Shown: piece by piece, positions 22,814-32,070 of the stretch
Numbering within the stretch: position 1 is the stretch's first letter
Layout: each line of letters opens with the position of its first letter
Origin: Thermoplasmatota archaeon
GTDB lineage: Archaea; Thermoplasmatota; B47-G6; B47-G6B; 47-G6
DNA length: 33,085 nucleotides
Direction: 5' to 3'
Assembly: GCA_029258975.1 (NCBI GenBank)
Contig: JAPDJS010000015.1
Location: 1-33,085 of the forward strand
Translations under genes and position numbers: made by a program
Notes under the pieces: model-generated
Databases searched by the model: none
Seen by the model: the letters and a program-made list of their open reading frames with translations, nothing else
Told to the model about the DNA's origin: nothing

Positions 22814-25800
22814 ATGAATAAATTGAAAACCATCACCCTCTCCCTAGTCATTTTATTTTCTTTTCTGTTGTTGGATGTCTCGTATGCTTATGTCTTCAAC
22901 TATCGTTATACGATAACAATAAATAATACTCAAAATCCAAATGACTTGACCGATTACCCGGTTAAGGTACGTGTAAATACGTGGGACTTGATATATAATG
23001 GTTATATGGAAGATGACTGTTCAGACATAAGATTTTCGGAATCTGCAGATGATTGGAGTTTGAATGAAGGCTTACCTTACTGGATAGAAAGTGGTTGTAA
23101 TACCGGAGCTACTGTGATCTGGATTAAAGTACCTCTCGTTCCAGGTAACTCAACCAAAAAGATTTATATGTATTTTGGAAATTCGTCTGCTCCCTCTTAC
23201 AGTAATGGAGAACGTGTTTTCACATTCTTTGATGGTTTTGATACGTCATCATTAAATACGAGTAAATGGACTTTTAGTGGGTATGATTATTATCTAACTG
23301 GTAATACTTTACGACTTTTCGCGCCAAGTGGGGATGTGTACTCTCAAATTCGCTCCACCGAGCTCTTTTTACCTTCCGATGATATTATTTTAGAATTTAG
23401 GAGTTCGCTCTCTCCTGCACAGGCAGGAAGTAGAACCATTCAAGGATTTTATAACTTCTCTAAGCCAAGTTATGGTGTGTTGAAAAGTTATGGAACTACC
23501 GACCTTAATTTTGAAACTTACTATCCATATAGTGGATGTGGTCTTTCCCTAAGCTGGCCAAGTGGGTACCAACTATGGGGGATAACTCACCTTGGAGGGG
23601 ATTGGTACTTATACAAAAATTACGGGTATATTGGTGATTGTTTTCCCGGTACGACCTTATCCCACATATACTTTTATGTCTATAACTACTCTTACCTCTA
23701 CATAGACTTCGTCAGGATAAGAAAGTTCTCACGTCCGGAACCAAAGACGAGTGTAAACTATACTCTAGCTTGTAACCCTGACTATTGTTATGCAGCTTGT
23801 GGAGCATCTACAGCTTGTGAAGGAAGAGAAACCAGCGGCGTATATACTTGTGAAAATGAGGATGGTTGTCAAAATACTAAAGGGGAGCCAAGTACTATCC
23901 CGTACAAATCAAAATACATCTGTACTTCTGATTGTTCTGCATATGATGCCGATTATTATGCCACTGTATGTGCGATAGTCCTCTTCAATACTATAACTTG
24001 TCCTTCCTCTGAGCCATGTTGGTCGATTGGAGGTTCTCATTGCTTAGCTTCTCGTCCAGATAATGATGGTCAGTACTCTGCTTATGGATGTAATGAATAT
24101 TGTTGTGGAGACGACCCTAACGAATATAGGATAAATACAAGTGTAGTAAATACGACTGAATTTCAGAATTTTACCTGGAGTAATACTACAGATATGTATG
24201 GATGTTGCAATTCATCTAGTAGTTGTGTATATGATGATAAATGTTACTTTCAGGGTTCAGCTAATGGAATGATTGGAGATGCAGTTTGTATAAGTAATGA
24301 TACTGGAAGTTATTGGATTCATGGAGATGATGATAGTAATGCTTGTCTCTACACCTGTAGTGTAAGGAATAGCAGGGAAGAATGGTTCCCAACAATAGGT
24401 GGTAACCCGATTAGTTACTGTTTAGCCAAAACTTGGGCTCCTGGGGGAGAAATTAATGAAGTTCCTTATGGTTATGGAGATAGATGTTGTGGAGATGATA
24501 ATTTTAATGGAATTAGAGAGGTATTAACTATATCTAAAGTGTTGAATCAAAGTAGTTTTAATTCATTTAATTCTAATGGAGATTTCATTGCTTGCTGTAA
24601 TTTAAGTAGTAAATGTGCTTATAATGATAGATGTTATCCTAACTTAACTCTTGTTGGAGATGCTCTATGCTTTAATAACTTTACCCATCAGGATTGGAGT
24701 ATAGTTTTAGATAGTAGTGCAGGAGGTAGCTATTGGGTAAATGTAGATGATTATGAATGGGCATGTAGCTTAGCAAATTTAGATTGGATTAGTAATTCAA
24801 GTAGATTTGAGAGTGGTAATCCTTATTGTTGTGGAGATGATTTGAATGAGTATAGTTTATATAGGAATTGTGAGATTGAGAGCCAGTGTACAACAGATAT
24901 AAACGATAGAGCTTGTTGTGATTCAGCAAGCGATTGTGTATATAATGGAGTTTGTTATTCTTCTGGAAGCTGCTATTCAATAGATGGAATGAAGCTATAT
25001 TGTCTAGATGGTAAATGGATTGATTTAGATAAGAATAGGAGTTATTGTGAAGCTTGTAACTATACATGGCTAAGCAATGAGAGCATTGGGCTATGTTGTG
25101 GAGATGATTTAACTAATGATAACTTTGGGATTGTGAATTATAGCTATTGTTTATATTGTAAGGGAGGGAGTAGCTATAGTAGTGATTTATTATACTACCA
25201 AGGAAGTTTAGTTGGGAGATGTGATTACAATAGTCTAATGTATAATTGCTCGAGCGGATTTTATTATAATCTAAGTTCATATTATTGTTATTATCAAGTT
25301 AGCTGTAGCTCAGATGGTTGGGAAGCTATAGCTCTAGATAGCTTCTGTCCAAGGAATAACTCGATATATTATGAAACTCAAGATCTGTGGATATATGAGC
25401 CAAGTGTTGGATGGTATAATCAAGATATCAGAAATATAACTTTCGCAAATAAGCTCTTTTGTTATCTATCCACGTCAACAAATGGTTTTGAAAGTTGCAA
25501 TGCAACTACATGTAGCTTTCTATCTTTCAACTTATTCGACGAATGTAAGAGTCAAAACTGTAAATTCCATTATGATTCCTTACAAGAAAAGTTAGTTGTT
25601 TGCGACAGAGATAACTTGGTCTCAAACTACTATAATTGCAGCAATGGCTGGAATTTGGTAAGGAGTTATGATGTTTCTGAAAGCAGCTATGAGTGTGAAC
25701 ATAATTGTTTGATGAAGTATATAGTGAGTGACCTTGCCAACCAAACTCCATTTGAGAGCTTTAGTGGAACAAAGACGCAACTTTACGCTTGCTGCCCAGG

Positions 25801-28567
25801 AGCAAACTACTGTAGTTATAATAAAGAATGCTACTCTAATCTCACAAACTATAGAGATGCTATTTGCTTAGTTAACAGTACTGGTAGCTACTGGTATGAT
25901 ATAGACGATTCTCAAGAATTTTGCGATGTAATCGGAGGGAATTGGAGTAACTTAGCTGGAAGTACGATTGTCGATGGTTTTGGGGGAAATTGTTGTGGGG
26001 ATGATATTGGATTATCTAAGTCCTATGCTACGTTCCTTGATACTTGGGAAAATAATGAAAGTGGCGCTTCTTGGTGCTGCTGTGGAGGAAGAACAGTGGT
26101 AAATGCGACTCTCGATGGAGTTCCACAGACAAATGTTATTTGTGATTATGATGGAGACGATGTTTATGAGTTAATTTGTGTTAATGGAAAATATGTGAGT
26201 TGTATCGACTCTGTTTCGGGAGCTACAGGTGGAGTAGCAGAAGCTGATGAATTAGTGGGTAAATATTTCTGCAATAGCTCCATCAAAGGATGGCAGATTG
26301 CTCCAACTGAAGCACAAATTAACGTAACAACTGATAAAACGAGTTATAATATTCCAGACGACACAGAAGTTTTGATATCTTTCAGCGTAACACCAACCCA
26401 AAGAAGTGTAGTTAAGGTAATTGAAGGAACAGCTAGGATTTACGTGAGGAATAGTACCTGGTCAACTCTAATCTACGAAGATGTAAATGCAACTCCTTTT
26501 TCCGGGTCGATAAGCTATGATATCTCGTGGATAAGGGTCGAAGGGGATTATGAAATCCTTGGAGTTTTCACTTATGAGAATGAGGAGAAGGAAGAAGTAA
26601 ATGCAACTTCAATAGTTACAGTCCACATAACCCCATTGAGGAGGATAAATATAACTATCCTAGAACCTTCTTTTAATGAGAGTTTTGATGTAAATGATAC
26701 TCTAACAGTTAAAGTTAATCTTAATAACACAGGGGTCTTCGATGAGAATGTAACTCTCAAAATAATCGTTCATGATCCAGTAGAGGATCACTATGATATT
26801 TCTAACATCGAAGTTAAAGTAGGGGAAAACAAGAATTATACATATACTTTACCTATAAGCAGCGATCTTTGCGTCTACAATCTAAAAGCTTTCGATCATT
26901 TAATTGAGGTTTTTGCTTCTTATGATTCAAAGCAAGCTTATAACTCAACAACCATTTATGTTGAACCTTATATCAATATCTCATCAACTGTCTACGTAAA
27001 GAAGATAGTAGATGGTGTTGAGCAGATACCTCCAAGCTACGGAAGCAATGAACTAGTTAATGTCACCTCCTCTATCGATAGTTGTTCGAACTTTGACATT
27101 CTTTTAGACGTTGTTTACGAATTTGAGAACATCGATGCCAATGAAATTGTTGATGTGGTCAGCGGATGCTCTGGAGGAAATCTAGTTAAATCTTCTTCTA
27201 CTAAGGACTGTGACTTTAGCTGGGATACTAATCACTACGAAGCTGGAAAATATAACATTACTATGAAATTGAAAAATGAGAGCCTCAACCTTTATGAAGA
27301 GGTTGAATGGTCGTTCTTTAAGATAGAAGAAGAGGTAAATGTTAGCATCTCTTTGAACCTTGATAAAGACTCGTATGCAGAGGGTGAGACTATGACAGTT
27401 GTTGTTAATCTGGCTAACCTAGGAAACGTGGATGTATACTCGGATCCGACAGCAAACACAGGAAAGTTAACTCTCACGATCTATAACTCTCAAAATCAAG
27501 TAGTCGATAGTTGGGAAAAGACTATTGTTTTGCTCCCAGCAGGCTCATCGGAGTCCTATTCGACCGATTTTTACATAGATCCATCTAAACCTTATACAAC
27601 AACTAACGAGATAATTGCTAAATTCAATTTCACCTATGACGACCAACATTATGAAGTAAGTGATGAAAAGGAATTTATAGTTGGGAGTGTGGCTGTAGAT
27701 ATAATAGCTCCTGAGGATAAGAGTAGTTTCTTTGCCTATCCAGAAGAGACTGTAGATTTCCTAGTTCATGTAACTACAGTCAATCTAACAACTGGAGAAG
27801 TCATTCCTTTAGATTATGCTTCAGCTAGTGATTTCTACGTCTATGATAACTATACGAATAGCTATAGCTTAATTAACTTCAATAATTTAGGAGATGGGAA
27901 CTATAGCTTCTCTATAGGAATAGAAAATAAGGGGAGCTATAGAATTTATGTAAGGGTTAAGGATCCTGAAAGTGATGTAGCTGGAGAGAGTTATGTTGAT
28001 ATAAGCATAGTTGTTCATAAAGTTACTATTAAGCTAGTTGGCTTGAATGGAACTAATCTATACATCCCTAATAAAACGATAATAGATGTTGAGATTAGTC
28101 CAATGACTGATGATTACTTAATAACTAAAGAAGAGCTAAGGGATAGGGATTACTATATATTTGTCTATAGGCCTAGCTTCTTGCTTGGCCTATTCTTTGA
28201 CCCAAGCTATAGAGGAGATTTAAGCTACGTGAGATTTGATTCTCCTTCTACAGCTGGATATAACTTATCTATTAGCTTAGATTATAAGGGAAATAGCTTT
28301 CTTTTAGTTTTTACTAGAGGTAGTAAATACCTAGCTATTAGTAGATATGATTTACTGAAGGAGGATAGGTTCTTTAGCTTAGTTAATCCATCATTTGGCT
28401 TTAGGATCAAGGATTATGTAAATGTTAAGCTAGTCTATGATCTAAGCGAATATAATTTGAATCTAACTAGTGAGGAACTTAAATTGCCTCCAGGTTTATA
28501 TAAATTCAAGATAAAGAACATTGGATTAGTTGAAGGGAAGGTTGGGATAGAAGTGAGGAGAGTATGA
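22814..28567 (+). CDS. Giant secreted protein: DUF2341, Cys-rich CCGDD modules, beta-sandwich C terminus
   Basis: 1917 residues from ATG 22814; a TTG three codons earlier is less likely. Signal peptide: residues 1-26 (NKLKTITLSLVILFSFLLLD). Residues about 30-115 are a DUF2341 domain (YRYTITINNT, DYPVKVRV, GLPYWIES, KKIYMYFGN). A lectin-like beta domain follows (FFDGFDTSSLNTSKW) and ends FVRIRKFSRPEPKTSV. Residues about 315-1165 are extremely Cys-rich, with five CCGDD motifs. The last 750 residues are beta-sandwich-like repeats (VNLNNTGVFDENVTL, VNLANLGNVDVYSD). There is no transmembrane anchor at the C terminus. N-glycosylation sequons are abundant. The stop overlaps the next ATG (ATGA), so the BFN-domain protein is probably co-translated. 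A cell-surface or adhesive role is inference. Confidence 0.85.
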   Translation: MNKLKTITLSLVILFSFLLLDVSYAYVFNYRYTITINNTQNPNDLTDYPVKVRVNTWDLIYNGYMEDDCSDIRFSESADDWSLNEGLPYWIESGCNTGATVIWIKVPLVPGNSTKKIYMYFGNSSAPSYSNGERVFTFFDGFDTSSLNTSKWTFSGYDYYLTGNTLRLFAPSGDVYSQIRSTELFLPSDDIILEFRSSLSPAQAGSRTIQGFYNFSKPSYGVLKSYGTTDLNFETYYPYSGCGLSLSWPSGYQLWGITHLGGDWYLYKNYGYIGDCFPGTTLSHIYFYVYNYSYLYIDFVRIRKFSRPEPKTSVNYTLACNPDYCYAACGASTACEGRETSGVYTCENEDGCQNTKGEPSTIPYKSKYICTSDCSAYDADYYATVCAIVLFNTITCPSSEPCWSIGGSHCLASRPDNDGQYSAYGCNEYCCGDDPNEYRINTSVVNTTEFQNFTWSNTTDMYGCCNSSSSCVYDDKCYFQGSANGMIGDAVCISNDTGSYWIHGDDDSNACLYTCSVRNSREEWFPTIGGNPISYCLAKTWAPGGEINEVPYGYGDRCCGDDNFNGIREVLTISKVLNQSSFNSFNSNGDFIACCNLSSKCAYNDRCYPNLTLVGDALCFNNFTHQDWSIVLDSSAGGSYWVNVDDYEWACSLANLDWISNSSRFESGNPYCCGDDLNEYSLYRNCEIESQCTTDINDRACCDSASDCVYNGVCYSSGSCYSIDGMKLYCLDGKWIDLDKNRSYCEACNYTWLSNESIGLCCGDDLTNDNFGIVNYSYCLYCKGGSSYSSDLLYYQGSLVGRCDYNSLMYNCSSGFYYNLSSYYCYYQVSCSSDGWEAIALDSFCPRNNSIYYETQDLWIYEPSVGWYNQDIRNITFANKLFCYLSTSTNGFESCNATTCSFLSFNLFDECKSQNCKFHYDSLQEKLVVCDRDNLVSNYYNCSNGWNLVRSYDVSESSYECEHNCLMKYIVSDLANQTPFESFSGTKTQLYACCPGANYCSYNKECYSNLTNYRDAICLVNSTGSYWYDIDDSQEFCDVIGGNWSNLAGSTIVDGFGGNCCGDDIGLSKSYATFLDTWENNESGASWCCCGGRTVVNATLDGVPQTNVICDYDGDDVYELICVNGKYVSCIDSVSGATGGVAEADELVGKYFCNSSIKGWQIAPTEAQINVTTDKTSYNIPDDTEVLISFSVTPTQRSVVKVIEGTARIYVRNSTWSTLIYEDVNATPFSGSISYDISWIRVEGDYEILGVFTYENEEKEEVNATSIVTVHITPLRRINITILEPSFNESFDVNDTLTVKVNLNNTGVFDENVTLKIIVHDPVEDHYDISNIEVKVGENKNYTYTLPISSDLCVYNLKAFDHLIEVFASYDSKQAYNSTTIYVEPYINISSTVYVKKIVDGVEQIPPSYGSNELVNVTSSIDSCSNFDILLDVVYEFENIDANEIVDVVSGCSGGNLVKSSSTKDCDFSWDTNHYEAGKYNITMKLKNESLNLYEEVEWSFFKIEEEVNVSISLNLDKDSYAEGETMTVVVNLANLGNVDVYSDPTANTGKLTLTIYNSQNQVVDSWEKTIVLLPAGSSESYSTDFYIDPSKPYTTTNEIIAKFNFTYDDQHYEVSDEKEFIVGSVAVDIIAPEDKSSFFAYPEETVDFLVHVTTVNLTTGEVIPLDYASASDFYVYDNYTNSYSLINFNNLGDGNYSFSIGIENKGSYRIYVRVKDPESDVAGESYVDISIVVHKVTIKLVGLNGTNLYIPNKTIIDVEISPMTDDYLITKEELRDRDYYIFVYRPSFLLGLFFDPSYRGDLSYVRFDSPSTAGYNLSISLDYKGNSFLLVFTRGSKYLAISRYDLLKEDRFFSLVNPSFGFRIKDYVNVKLVYDLSEYNLNLTSEELKLPPGLYKFKIKNIGLVEGKVGIEVRRV
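24101..26005 (+). repeat. Diverged Cys-rich protein modules with CCGDD
   Basis: The codons for C-C-G-D-D occur at 24101, 24485, 24827, 25094 and 25991, nearly always as TGTTGTGGAGAYGA. Between them, four copies of CCx5Cx-Y-x3-CY appear (for example CCNSSSSCVYDDKCY and CCPGANYCSYNKECY), followed in several by GDAxC and GSYWxxxDD. Module spacing varies from about 270 to 900 nt, so these are diverged domain repeats, not recent DNA duplications. Confidence 0.75.
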
Positions 28568-29142
28568 AAACGAATGAAATTAACCTATTTGAAATCTTTT
28601 TGATTGTGCTAGTAATTATTAATCTACTCTGCTTTTCTGTCTTCCTTCAGATACTACAAGGTCTTCTTACAGTACCTGTATCAAACATTTCGTGTGTACC
28701 AAATCTTACTCTAAACGTCACAAAAAGGTCCGTGCCCGCTCCTAGGCCTCCTATTAACTATATAGAAAGTGAAGTCAAAAGTGTAAATTTGACTGATAGA
28801 CTTGGTATCTTAGAATTAAGTTGCGAAACAGGAAATTTGAGGATGATCGTAGATATCTCCCAAGCAATTTCCATTCTAAACGCATTAAATAACATTACTT
28901 CCTCTAGACCAAATACTCACGACCTCATCTCTAACATAATAAGCTTCACATCCCTCCAAGTTGAGTATGTTACGATAGATAAACTTGTAAATAATACTTA
29001 TTACGGAACTATTTACCTAGCAGATAATTCTAATCTCTTGAAAATAGATTCTAGGCCAAGCGATGCGATTGCTATAGCCCTTAGAACAGGAAGTAAGATT
29101 TACATTAACAGAGAGTTATGTGAGCCTCCTGTTTATCTTTGA
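28564..29142 (+). CDS. Membrane-anchored BFN (DUF151, bifunctional nuclease) domain protein
   Basis: 192 residues. Residues 8-36 (IFLIVLVIINLLCFSVFLQI) form a membrane segment or uncleaved signal. After a linker with Cys and Pro (KRSVPAPRPP), residues about 65-190 are a BFN domain ending GTIYLADNSNLLKIDSRPSD, AIAIALRTGSKIYI, the family's most conserved part. Several N-glycosylation sequons suggest the domain is outside the cell. The start ATG overlaps the stop of the giant gene. BFN proteins have reported DNase/RNase activity in plants and bacteria; activity here is unknown. Confidence 0.82.
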   Translation: MKTNEINLFEIFLIVLVIINLLCFSVFLQILQGLLTVPVSNISCVPNLTLNVTKRSVPAPRPPINYIESEVKSVNLTDRLGILELSCETGNLRMIVDISQAISILNALNNITSSRPNTHDLISNIISFTSLQVEYVTIDKLVNNTYYGTIYLADNSNLLKIDSRPSDAIAIALRTGSKIYINRELCEPPVYL

Positions 29143-29149
29143 ACCAAAT

Positions 29150-29575
29150 CTAAGAAGCCGTCGTATGCCACCTCACAAATCCTTCCTCAATTTTCGTTTC
29201 ATTTGTTAAAGTGTTATTGTACAGAACCCTTATCTCTGCTTCGTAATTTCCGCTTTTAGGATTGAATTGAAAAGTGAAATTTTTAGTCTCATTAAAGTCC
29301 ACCTCCACTTGGGGAGATAAAGATACTTCTTCTGTGTCTATAGTGGAATTAATTTGTAGAACAACCACTTTGTAAGGTAATTTTGATTTTAAGATTAGTA
29401 TGAAAGTCCCGTTATCGTAGAGGACCCAATCTACTGGTTCAAAGTTATAGAAATCTCCCCATTCCTTCTTAAATTGAGTCGGGATGCTTGGCAAACTGGT
29501 TATCAAAAAGATTACGAGGAATAGGAAGATTATTGCTATTATAAATAAATACTCGATAGATACTTGGGCCCGCAT
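29150..29575 (-). CDS. Pilin-like protein with class III signal peptide
   Basis: 141 residues. The N terminus MRAQVSIEYLFIIAIIFLFL is a class III (type IV pilin-like) signal: short basic leader, cleavage expected before QVSIEYL by a FlaK/EppA-type peptidase, then the hydrophobic assembly helix. The rest is a small beta-rich extracellular domain with sequons (YDNGTF, NETKNFTFQ, LTNETK). It ends 7 bp from the convergent BFN gene. It may build a pilus or act as minor pilin. Confidence 0.85.
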   Translation of the reverse strand: MRAQVSIEYLFIIAIIFLFLVIFLITSLPSIPTQFKKEWGDFYNFEPVDWVLYDNGTFILILKSKLPYKVVVLQINSTIDTEEVSLSPQVEVDFNETKNFTFQFNPKSGNYEAEIRVLYNNTLTNETKIEEGFVRWHTTAS

Positions 29576-29595
29576 TAGAGAATGAAGGATTTCTT

Positions 29596-29634
29596 CATAT
29601 TTAAGATTTGCACCCCAGAAATTCTTAAATTATG
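29596..29634. promoter_or_regulatory. Back-to-back promoters between two pilin-like genes
   Basis: CTTAAATATG on the minus strand (29596-29605) and TTCTTAAATTATG on the plus strand (29622-29634) each lie 22-30 nt from their start codons (29575 and 29654). The 78-bp spacer lacks clear Shine-Dalgarno sequences, so both messages may be leaderless. Confidence 0.5.
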
Positions 29635-29653
29635 GGATTGATTTCTAATAAAA

Positions 29654-30742
29654 ATGATTTTTAGCAGAGCACAAGTCAGCTTAGATCTGCTCATAGGATT
29701 CTCTATTATGCTCTTCATACTAATTTTCTCCTTCCTGTTGCTTAAGCCATATACTTACTCTGCTAAAGATGAGGCAAGAAGGCTGTGTGGAGAGTTAGCA
29801 AGTATTATAAATTTAGTTGCCGCTGGAGGTGACAAATTTCATATGGAATTTACCTTACCCTCGGATTTAAGTGGAGAAGATTATAACGTGACTTTCGTAA
29901 ATTCGAGCAATGTGATAATAATAGAATTTGAAAGTGGGGAAATAGCTTGTGAAACTAATACGAGGAAAGTAATTGGCGATGGAGCGAGGCCGCTCACAAC
30001 TTTAAGTATAACGAATTTAGACGACTATGTTTATATAACTTCTTGCTTCGCCGAAAAAACTTATTACAAAGAAAGTGAGTTAGAGGACAAGAATCTAACT
30101 ATTCGGGGCTTCGGGTTCAAGCCAAACATCGCATTAAATTTATCTATATATGATTCTTCAAATAAACTTGTCTTAAATTCTGTTGTGAACACAACCGATT
30201 CTTATGGATTTCTCGTCTCATTCAACCTGAGTAACTTTTCGAAGGGTGCTTACACAATAAAAGCTCTTTACTCAATTAATAGAAATAATTCCTTCTCTGG
30301 TCAATGTAATCCTCCTGTAGGAACGAATTTGGACTGTGGTTGTAAAGAAAGCGATCCTAATCTTGAATGCTCTCGTTGTAGTGAAAGTTCAGACTGTGCT
30401 GTTCTAAGCGGTAGTTGTAGTGTGGCTGATCCCCCCTGCCCAGAAGTTAAGAATGCTTTCGTAGTTTCGAATTCCTGCTCGACCACTTTAATCCTCAATT
30501 CCTCTCTTTGTATTTGTCGATCTTATCCTGATTGCGGACCTGATGAGTATTGTCAAAGTGGTGTCTGTGAAGCTGGTTGCTCAAATGATGGTGCTTGTAA
30601 TTATGAATGTTATCCTGGGTATTACGATTGTAATGGGGACATCTCCGATGGTTGCGAATCTGATTGGCCTTGTAGTAACGTAGACATTCCTTCTGTAGCT
30701 GTTTTCTTACTTTCCTCTTCTTCTAGGTTTTTTATAGAGTAG
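29654..30742 (+). CDS. Pilin-like surface protein with Cys-rich C-terminal region
   Basis: 362 residues. The N terminus MIFSRAQVSLDLLIGFSIML resembles a class III signal followed by a hydrophobic helix. The middle is beta-rich with an Ig-like segment (NLTIRGFGFKPNIALNLSIY). After residue 220 the protein is dense in Cys (CGCKESDPNLECSRCSESSD; CGPDEYCQSGVCEAGC), ending with YYDCNGDISDGCESDWPC. The last residues (VAVFLLSSSSRFFIE) form a weakly hydrophobic end. It probably projects a disulfide-rich domain from the surface. Confidence 0.78.
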   Translation: MIFSRAQVSLDLLIGFSIMLFILIFSFLLLKPYTYSAKDEARRLCGELASIINLVAAGGDKFHMEFTLPSDLSGEDYNVTFVNSSNVIIIEFESGEIACETNTRKVIGDGARPLTTLSITNLDDYVYITSCFAEKTYYKESELEDKNLTIRGFGFKPNIALNLSIYDSSNKLVLNSVVNTTDSYGFLVSFNLSNFSKGAYTIKALYSINRNNSFSGQCNPPVGTNLDCGCKESDPNLECSRCSESSDCAVLSGSCSVADPPCPEVKNAFVVSNSCSTTLILNSSLCICRSYPDCGPDEYCQSGVCEAGCSNDGACNYECYPGYYDCNGDISDGCESDWPCSNVDIPSVAVFLLSSSSRFFIE

Positions 30743-30784
30743 AAATAGAAAACGTTAAGAAGTAGGAAATCTTCTCTAGGAGAT

Positions 30785-31003
30785 ATGAAGGGGCAACTAT
30801 TTACAGTAGACTCCCTAATTGCTATCCTTATCCTCTTGGCTCTGATAATAATCTTTTTCTACCTGTCTTATGAGTTTGGCTTATTTGGTGGTGGAGGGGA
30901 GAAAGAGCTGGAGAAGCAAGAGCTTTATAGGAAGGGGGAAGAAGTGATTGAAGGGATCTTAACATCCTCTATTCAAAACCCAGCGAGATTAACAATTAGC
31001 TAA
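30785..31003 (+). CDS. Small pilin-like membrane protein, 72 aa
   Basis: The protein begins MKGQLFTVDSLIAILILLAL and continues IIIFFYLSYEF. This is a KGQ-type class III leader and hydrophobic helix, followed by a short Glu/Lys-rich helix. TAGGAGAT directly precedes the ATG and supplies a ribosome binding site. The gene lies downstream of the Cys-rich pilin-like gene on the same strand and overlaps the convergent 30989-31714 gene by 15 nt. It could be a minor pilin or the anchor of a larger complex. Confidence 0.7.
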   Translation: MKGQLFTVDSLIAILILLALIIIFFYLSYEFGLFGGGGEKELEKQELYRKGEEVIEGILTSSIQNPARLTIS

Positions 31004-31714
31004 GAGCAATAAGGAACTAAATACCTTCTGAGACTTTTCTTCTACTGTAAGTAAGGTATAGTTGCCTAAGGAACAATCGTAAGTGTAAGTGCCTGAGTAT
31101 GTTCCAGAAATCGTTGTCGTAAAAGAATCTCCAACACAACTTCCGCCACAACCGTAGAAAGTAACTTCAATTTCCTTCTCACTAGTAATTTGATCTTCCG
31201 TAAGATTTAAGAGAGTTACATTGTAGGATATTACCTCTCCGTTAGATAAATTCGTTGTCTTGTTCGCCTCTATCTTTATGAACGAAACTGGATTAACTAG
31301 TTTAAAAATTACTTCCTCCCCTTTTGAGACGAAGAAACCCCTATACTCGCCTTGATCTAGTGGTAAGGTACCCGACACATTGCACTCAACAACTTTACTA
31401 AACTTCTGAGGGACGCCCTTATAGTTAACGGTAATGTACACATACTTGTTGTTCAGGAAAGTGAAGTTTTTTAGTACATTAGATGGCATGATAAAATACA
31501 TCTCCAAACTTGAATTTTCTCCCAGTGCACATACGAAATTTACTTCTTTCTCTATCTTATCCACTAAATTCTTCGCTCTTTCGAGATTTAATTCCAATAT
31601 ACTTTCCTGAAAATACGGGAAGATTATGATGAGAACTAGAGACAATACAGCAATAGCTATCCCCACAACAAACAAAAATTCTATACTAACTTGAGCTTTT
31701 CCGATTCTTCTCAT
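30989..31714 (-). CDS. Pilin-like protein with class III signal peptide, 241 aa
   Basis: The start MRRIGKAQVSIEFLFVVGIA shows a basic leader with a cleavage site before QVSIEFLF, then a long hydrophobic helix (VLSLVLIIIFPYF). The extracellular part has beta-rich segments, sequons, and Cys pairs including FYGCGGSCVGD. It overlaps the upstream 119-aa gene by 4 nt, placing it third in a minus-strand operon with the DUF2341-type gene at the right edge. Confidence 0.83.
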   Translation of the reverse strand: MRRIGKAQVSIEFLFVVGIAIAVLSLVLIIIFPYFQESILELNLERAKNLVDKIEKEVNFVCALGENSSLEMYFIMPSNVLKNFTFLNNKYVYITVNYKGVPQKFSKVVECNVSGTLPLDQGEYRGFFVSKGEEVIFKLVNPVSFIKIEANKTTNLSNGEVISYNVTLLNLTEDQITSEKEIEVTFYGCGGSCVGDSFTTTISGTYSGTYTYDCSLGNYTLLTVEEKSQKVFSSLLLLANC

Positions 31715-32070
31715 CTTTCTACATAATAGCTTTTCCTGATATTTAAAGGCGTATAGGTCACCTCAAAACTTAAGATGGTGTTATTGAAGGAATATAAGTT
31801 GAGGTCAAGAGCAGGGTAGAATTGCTCCCATTGAGTCAAAATATAGTTTTTATAGAGTACATAGGAATTAGAATTTGCGTTACTTTCATTTAGCTTCAAC
31901 CAATCTGAATATAAATCATTACTAGACTCTAAGAGCTTATAAGTAACTATCCTCCTCTCGTTCTCAGAAATTACTGACATTTCGCTTCTCATATTAAGGG
32001 TTATGAAACTCACTACTGCCAGTAGGACAAGCTGAAATACCATCACTGTCGCTACAAATGCTTTCCTCAT
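31711..32070 (-). CDS. Membrane-anchored protein of unknown family, 119 aa
   Basis: A single N-terminal hydrophobic helix (KAFVATVMVFQLVLLAVVSF) is followed by about 90 extracytoplasmic residues, rich in Asn and Ser with sequons, and no Cys. The Q-V/L pattern resembles a pilin helix, but there is no clear QVSIE motif. It overlaps its neighbours by 4 nt on both sides (ATGA), so it is translated as part of a three-gene operon and may be an accessory pilin. Confidence 0.72.
   Translation of the reverse strand: MRKAFVATVMVFQLVLLAVVSFITLNMRSEMSVISENERRIVTYKLLESSNDLYSDWLKLNESNANSNSYVLYKNYILTQWEQFYPALDLNLYSFNNTILSFEVTYTPLNIRKSYYVER

Noticed and set aside
24789..25067. Minus-strand reading frame inside the giant gene
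   Set aside because: Its Asn/Tyr/Leu/His-rich product is the antisense of an AT-rich, Cys-rich coding region with biased codons; it has no plausible domain.
23790..26005. CRISPR-like or tandem DNA repeat
   Set aside because: The repeats are protein-level modules with variable spacing and divergent DNA; there are no regular spacers.
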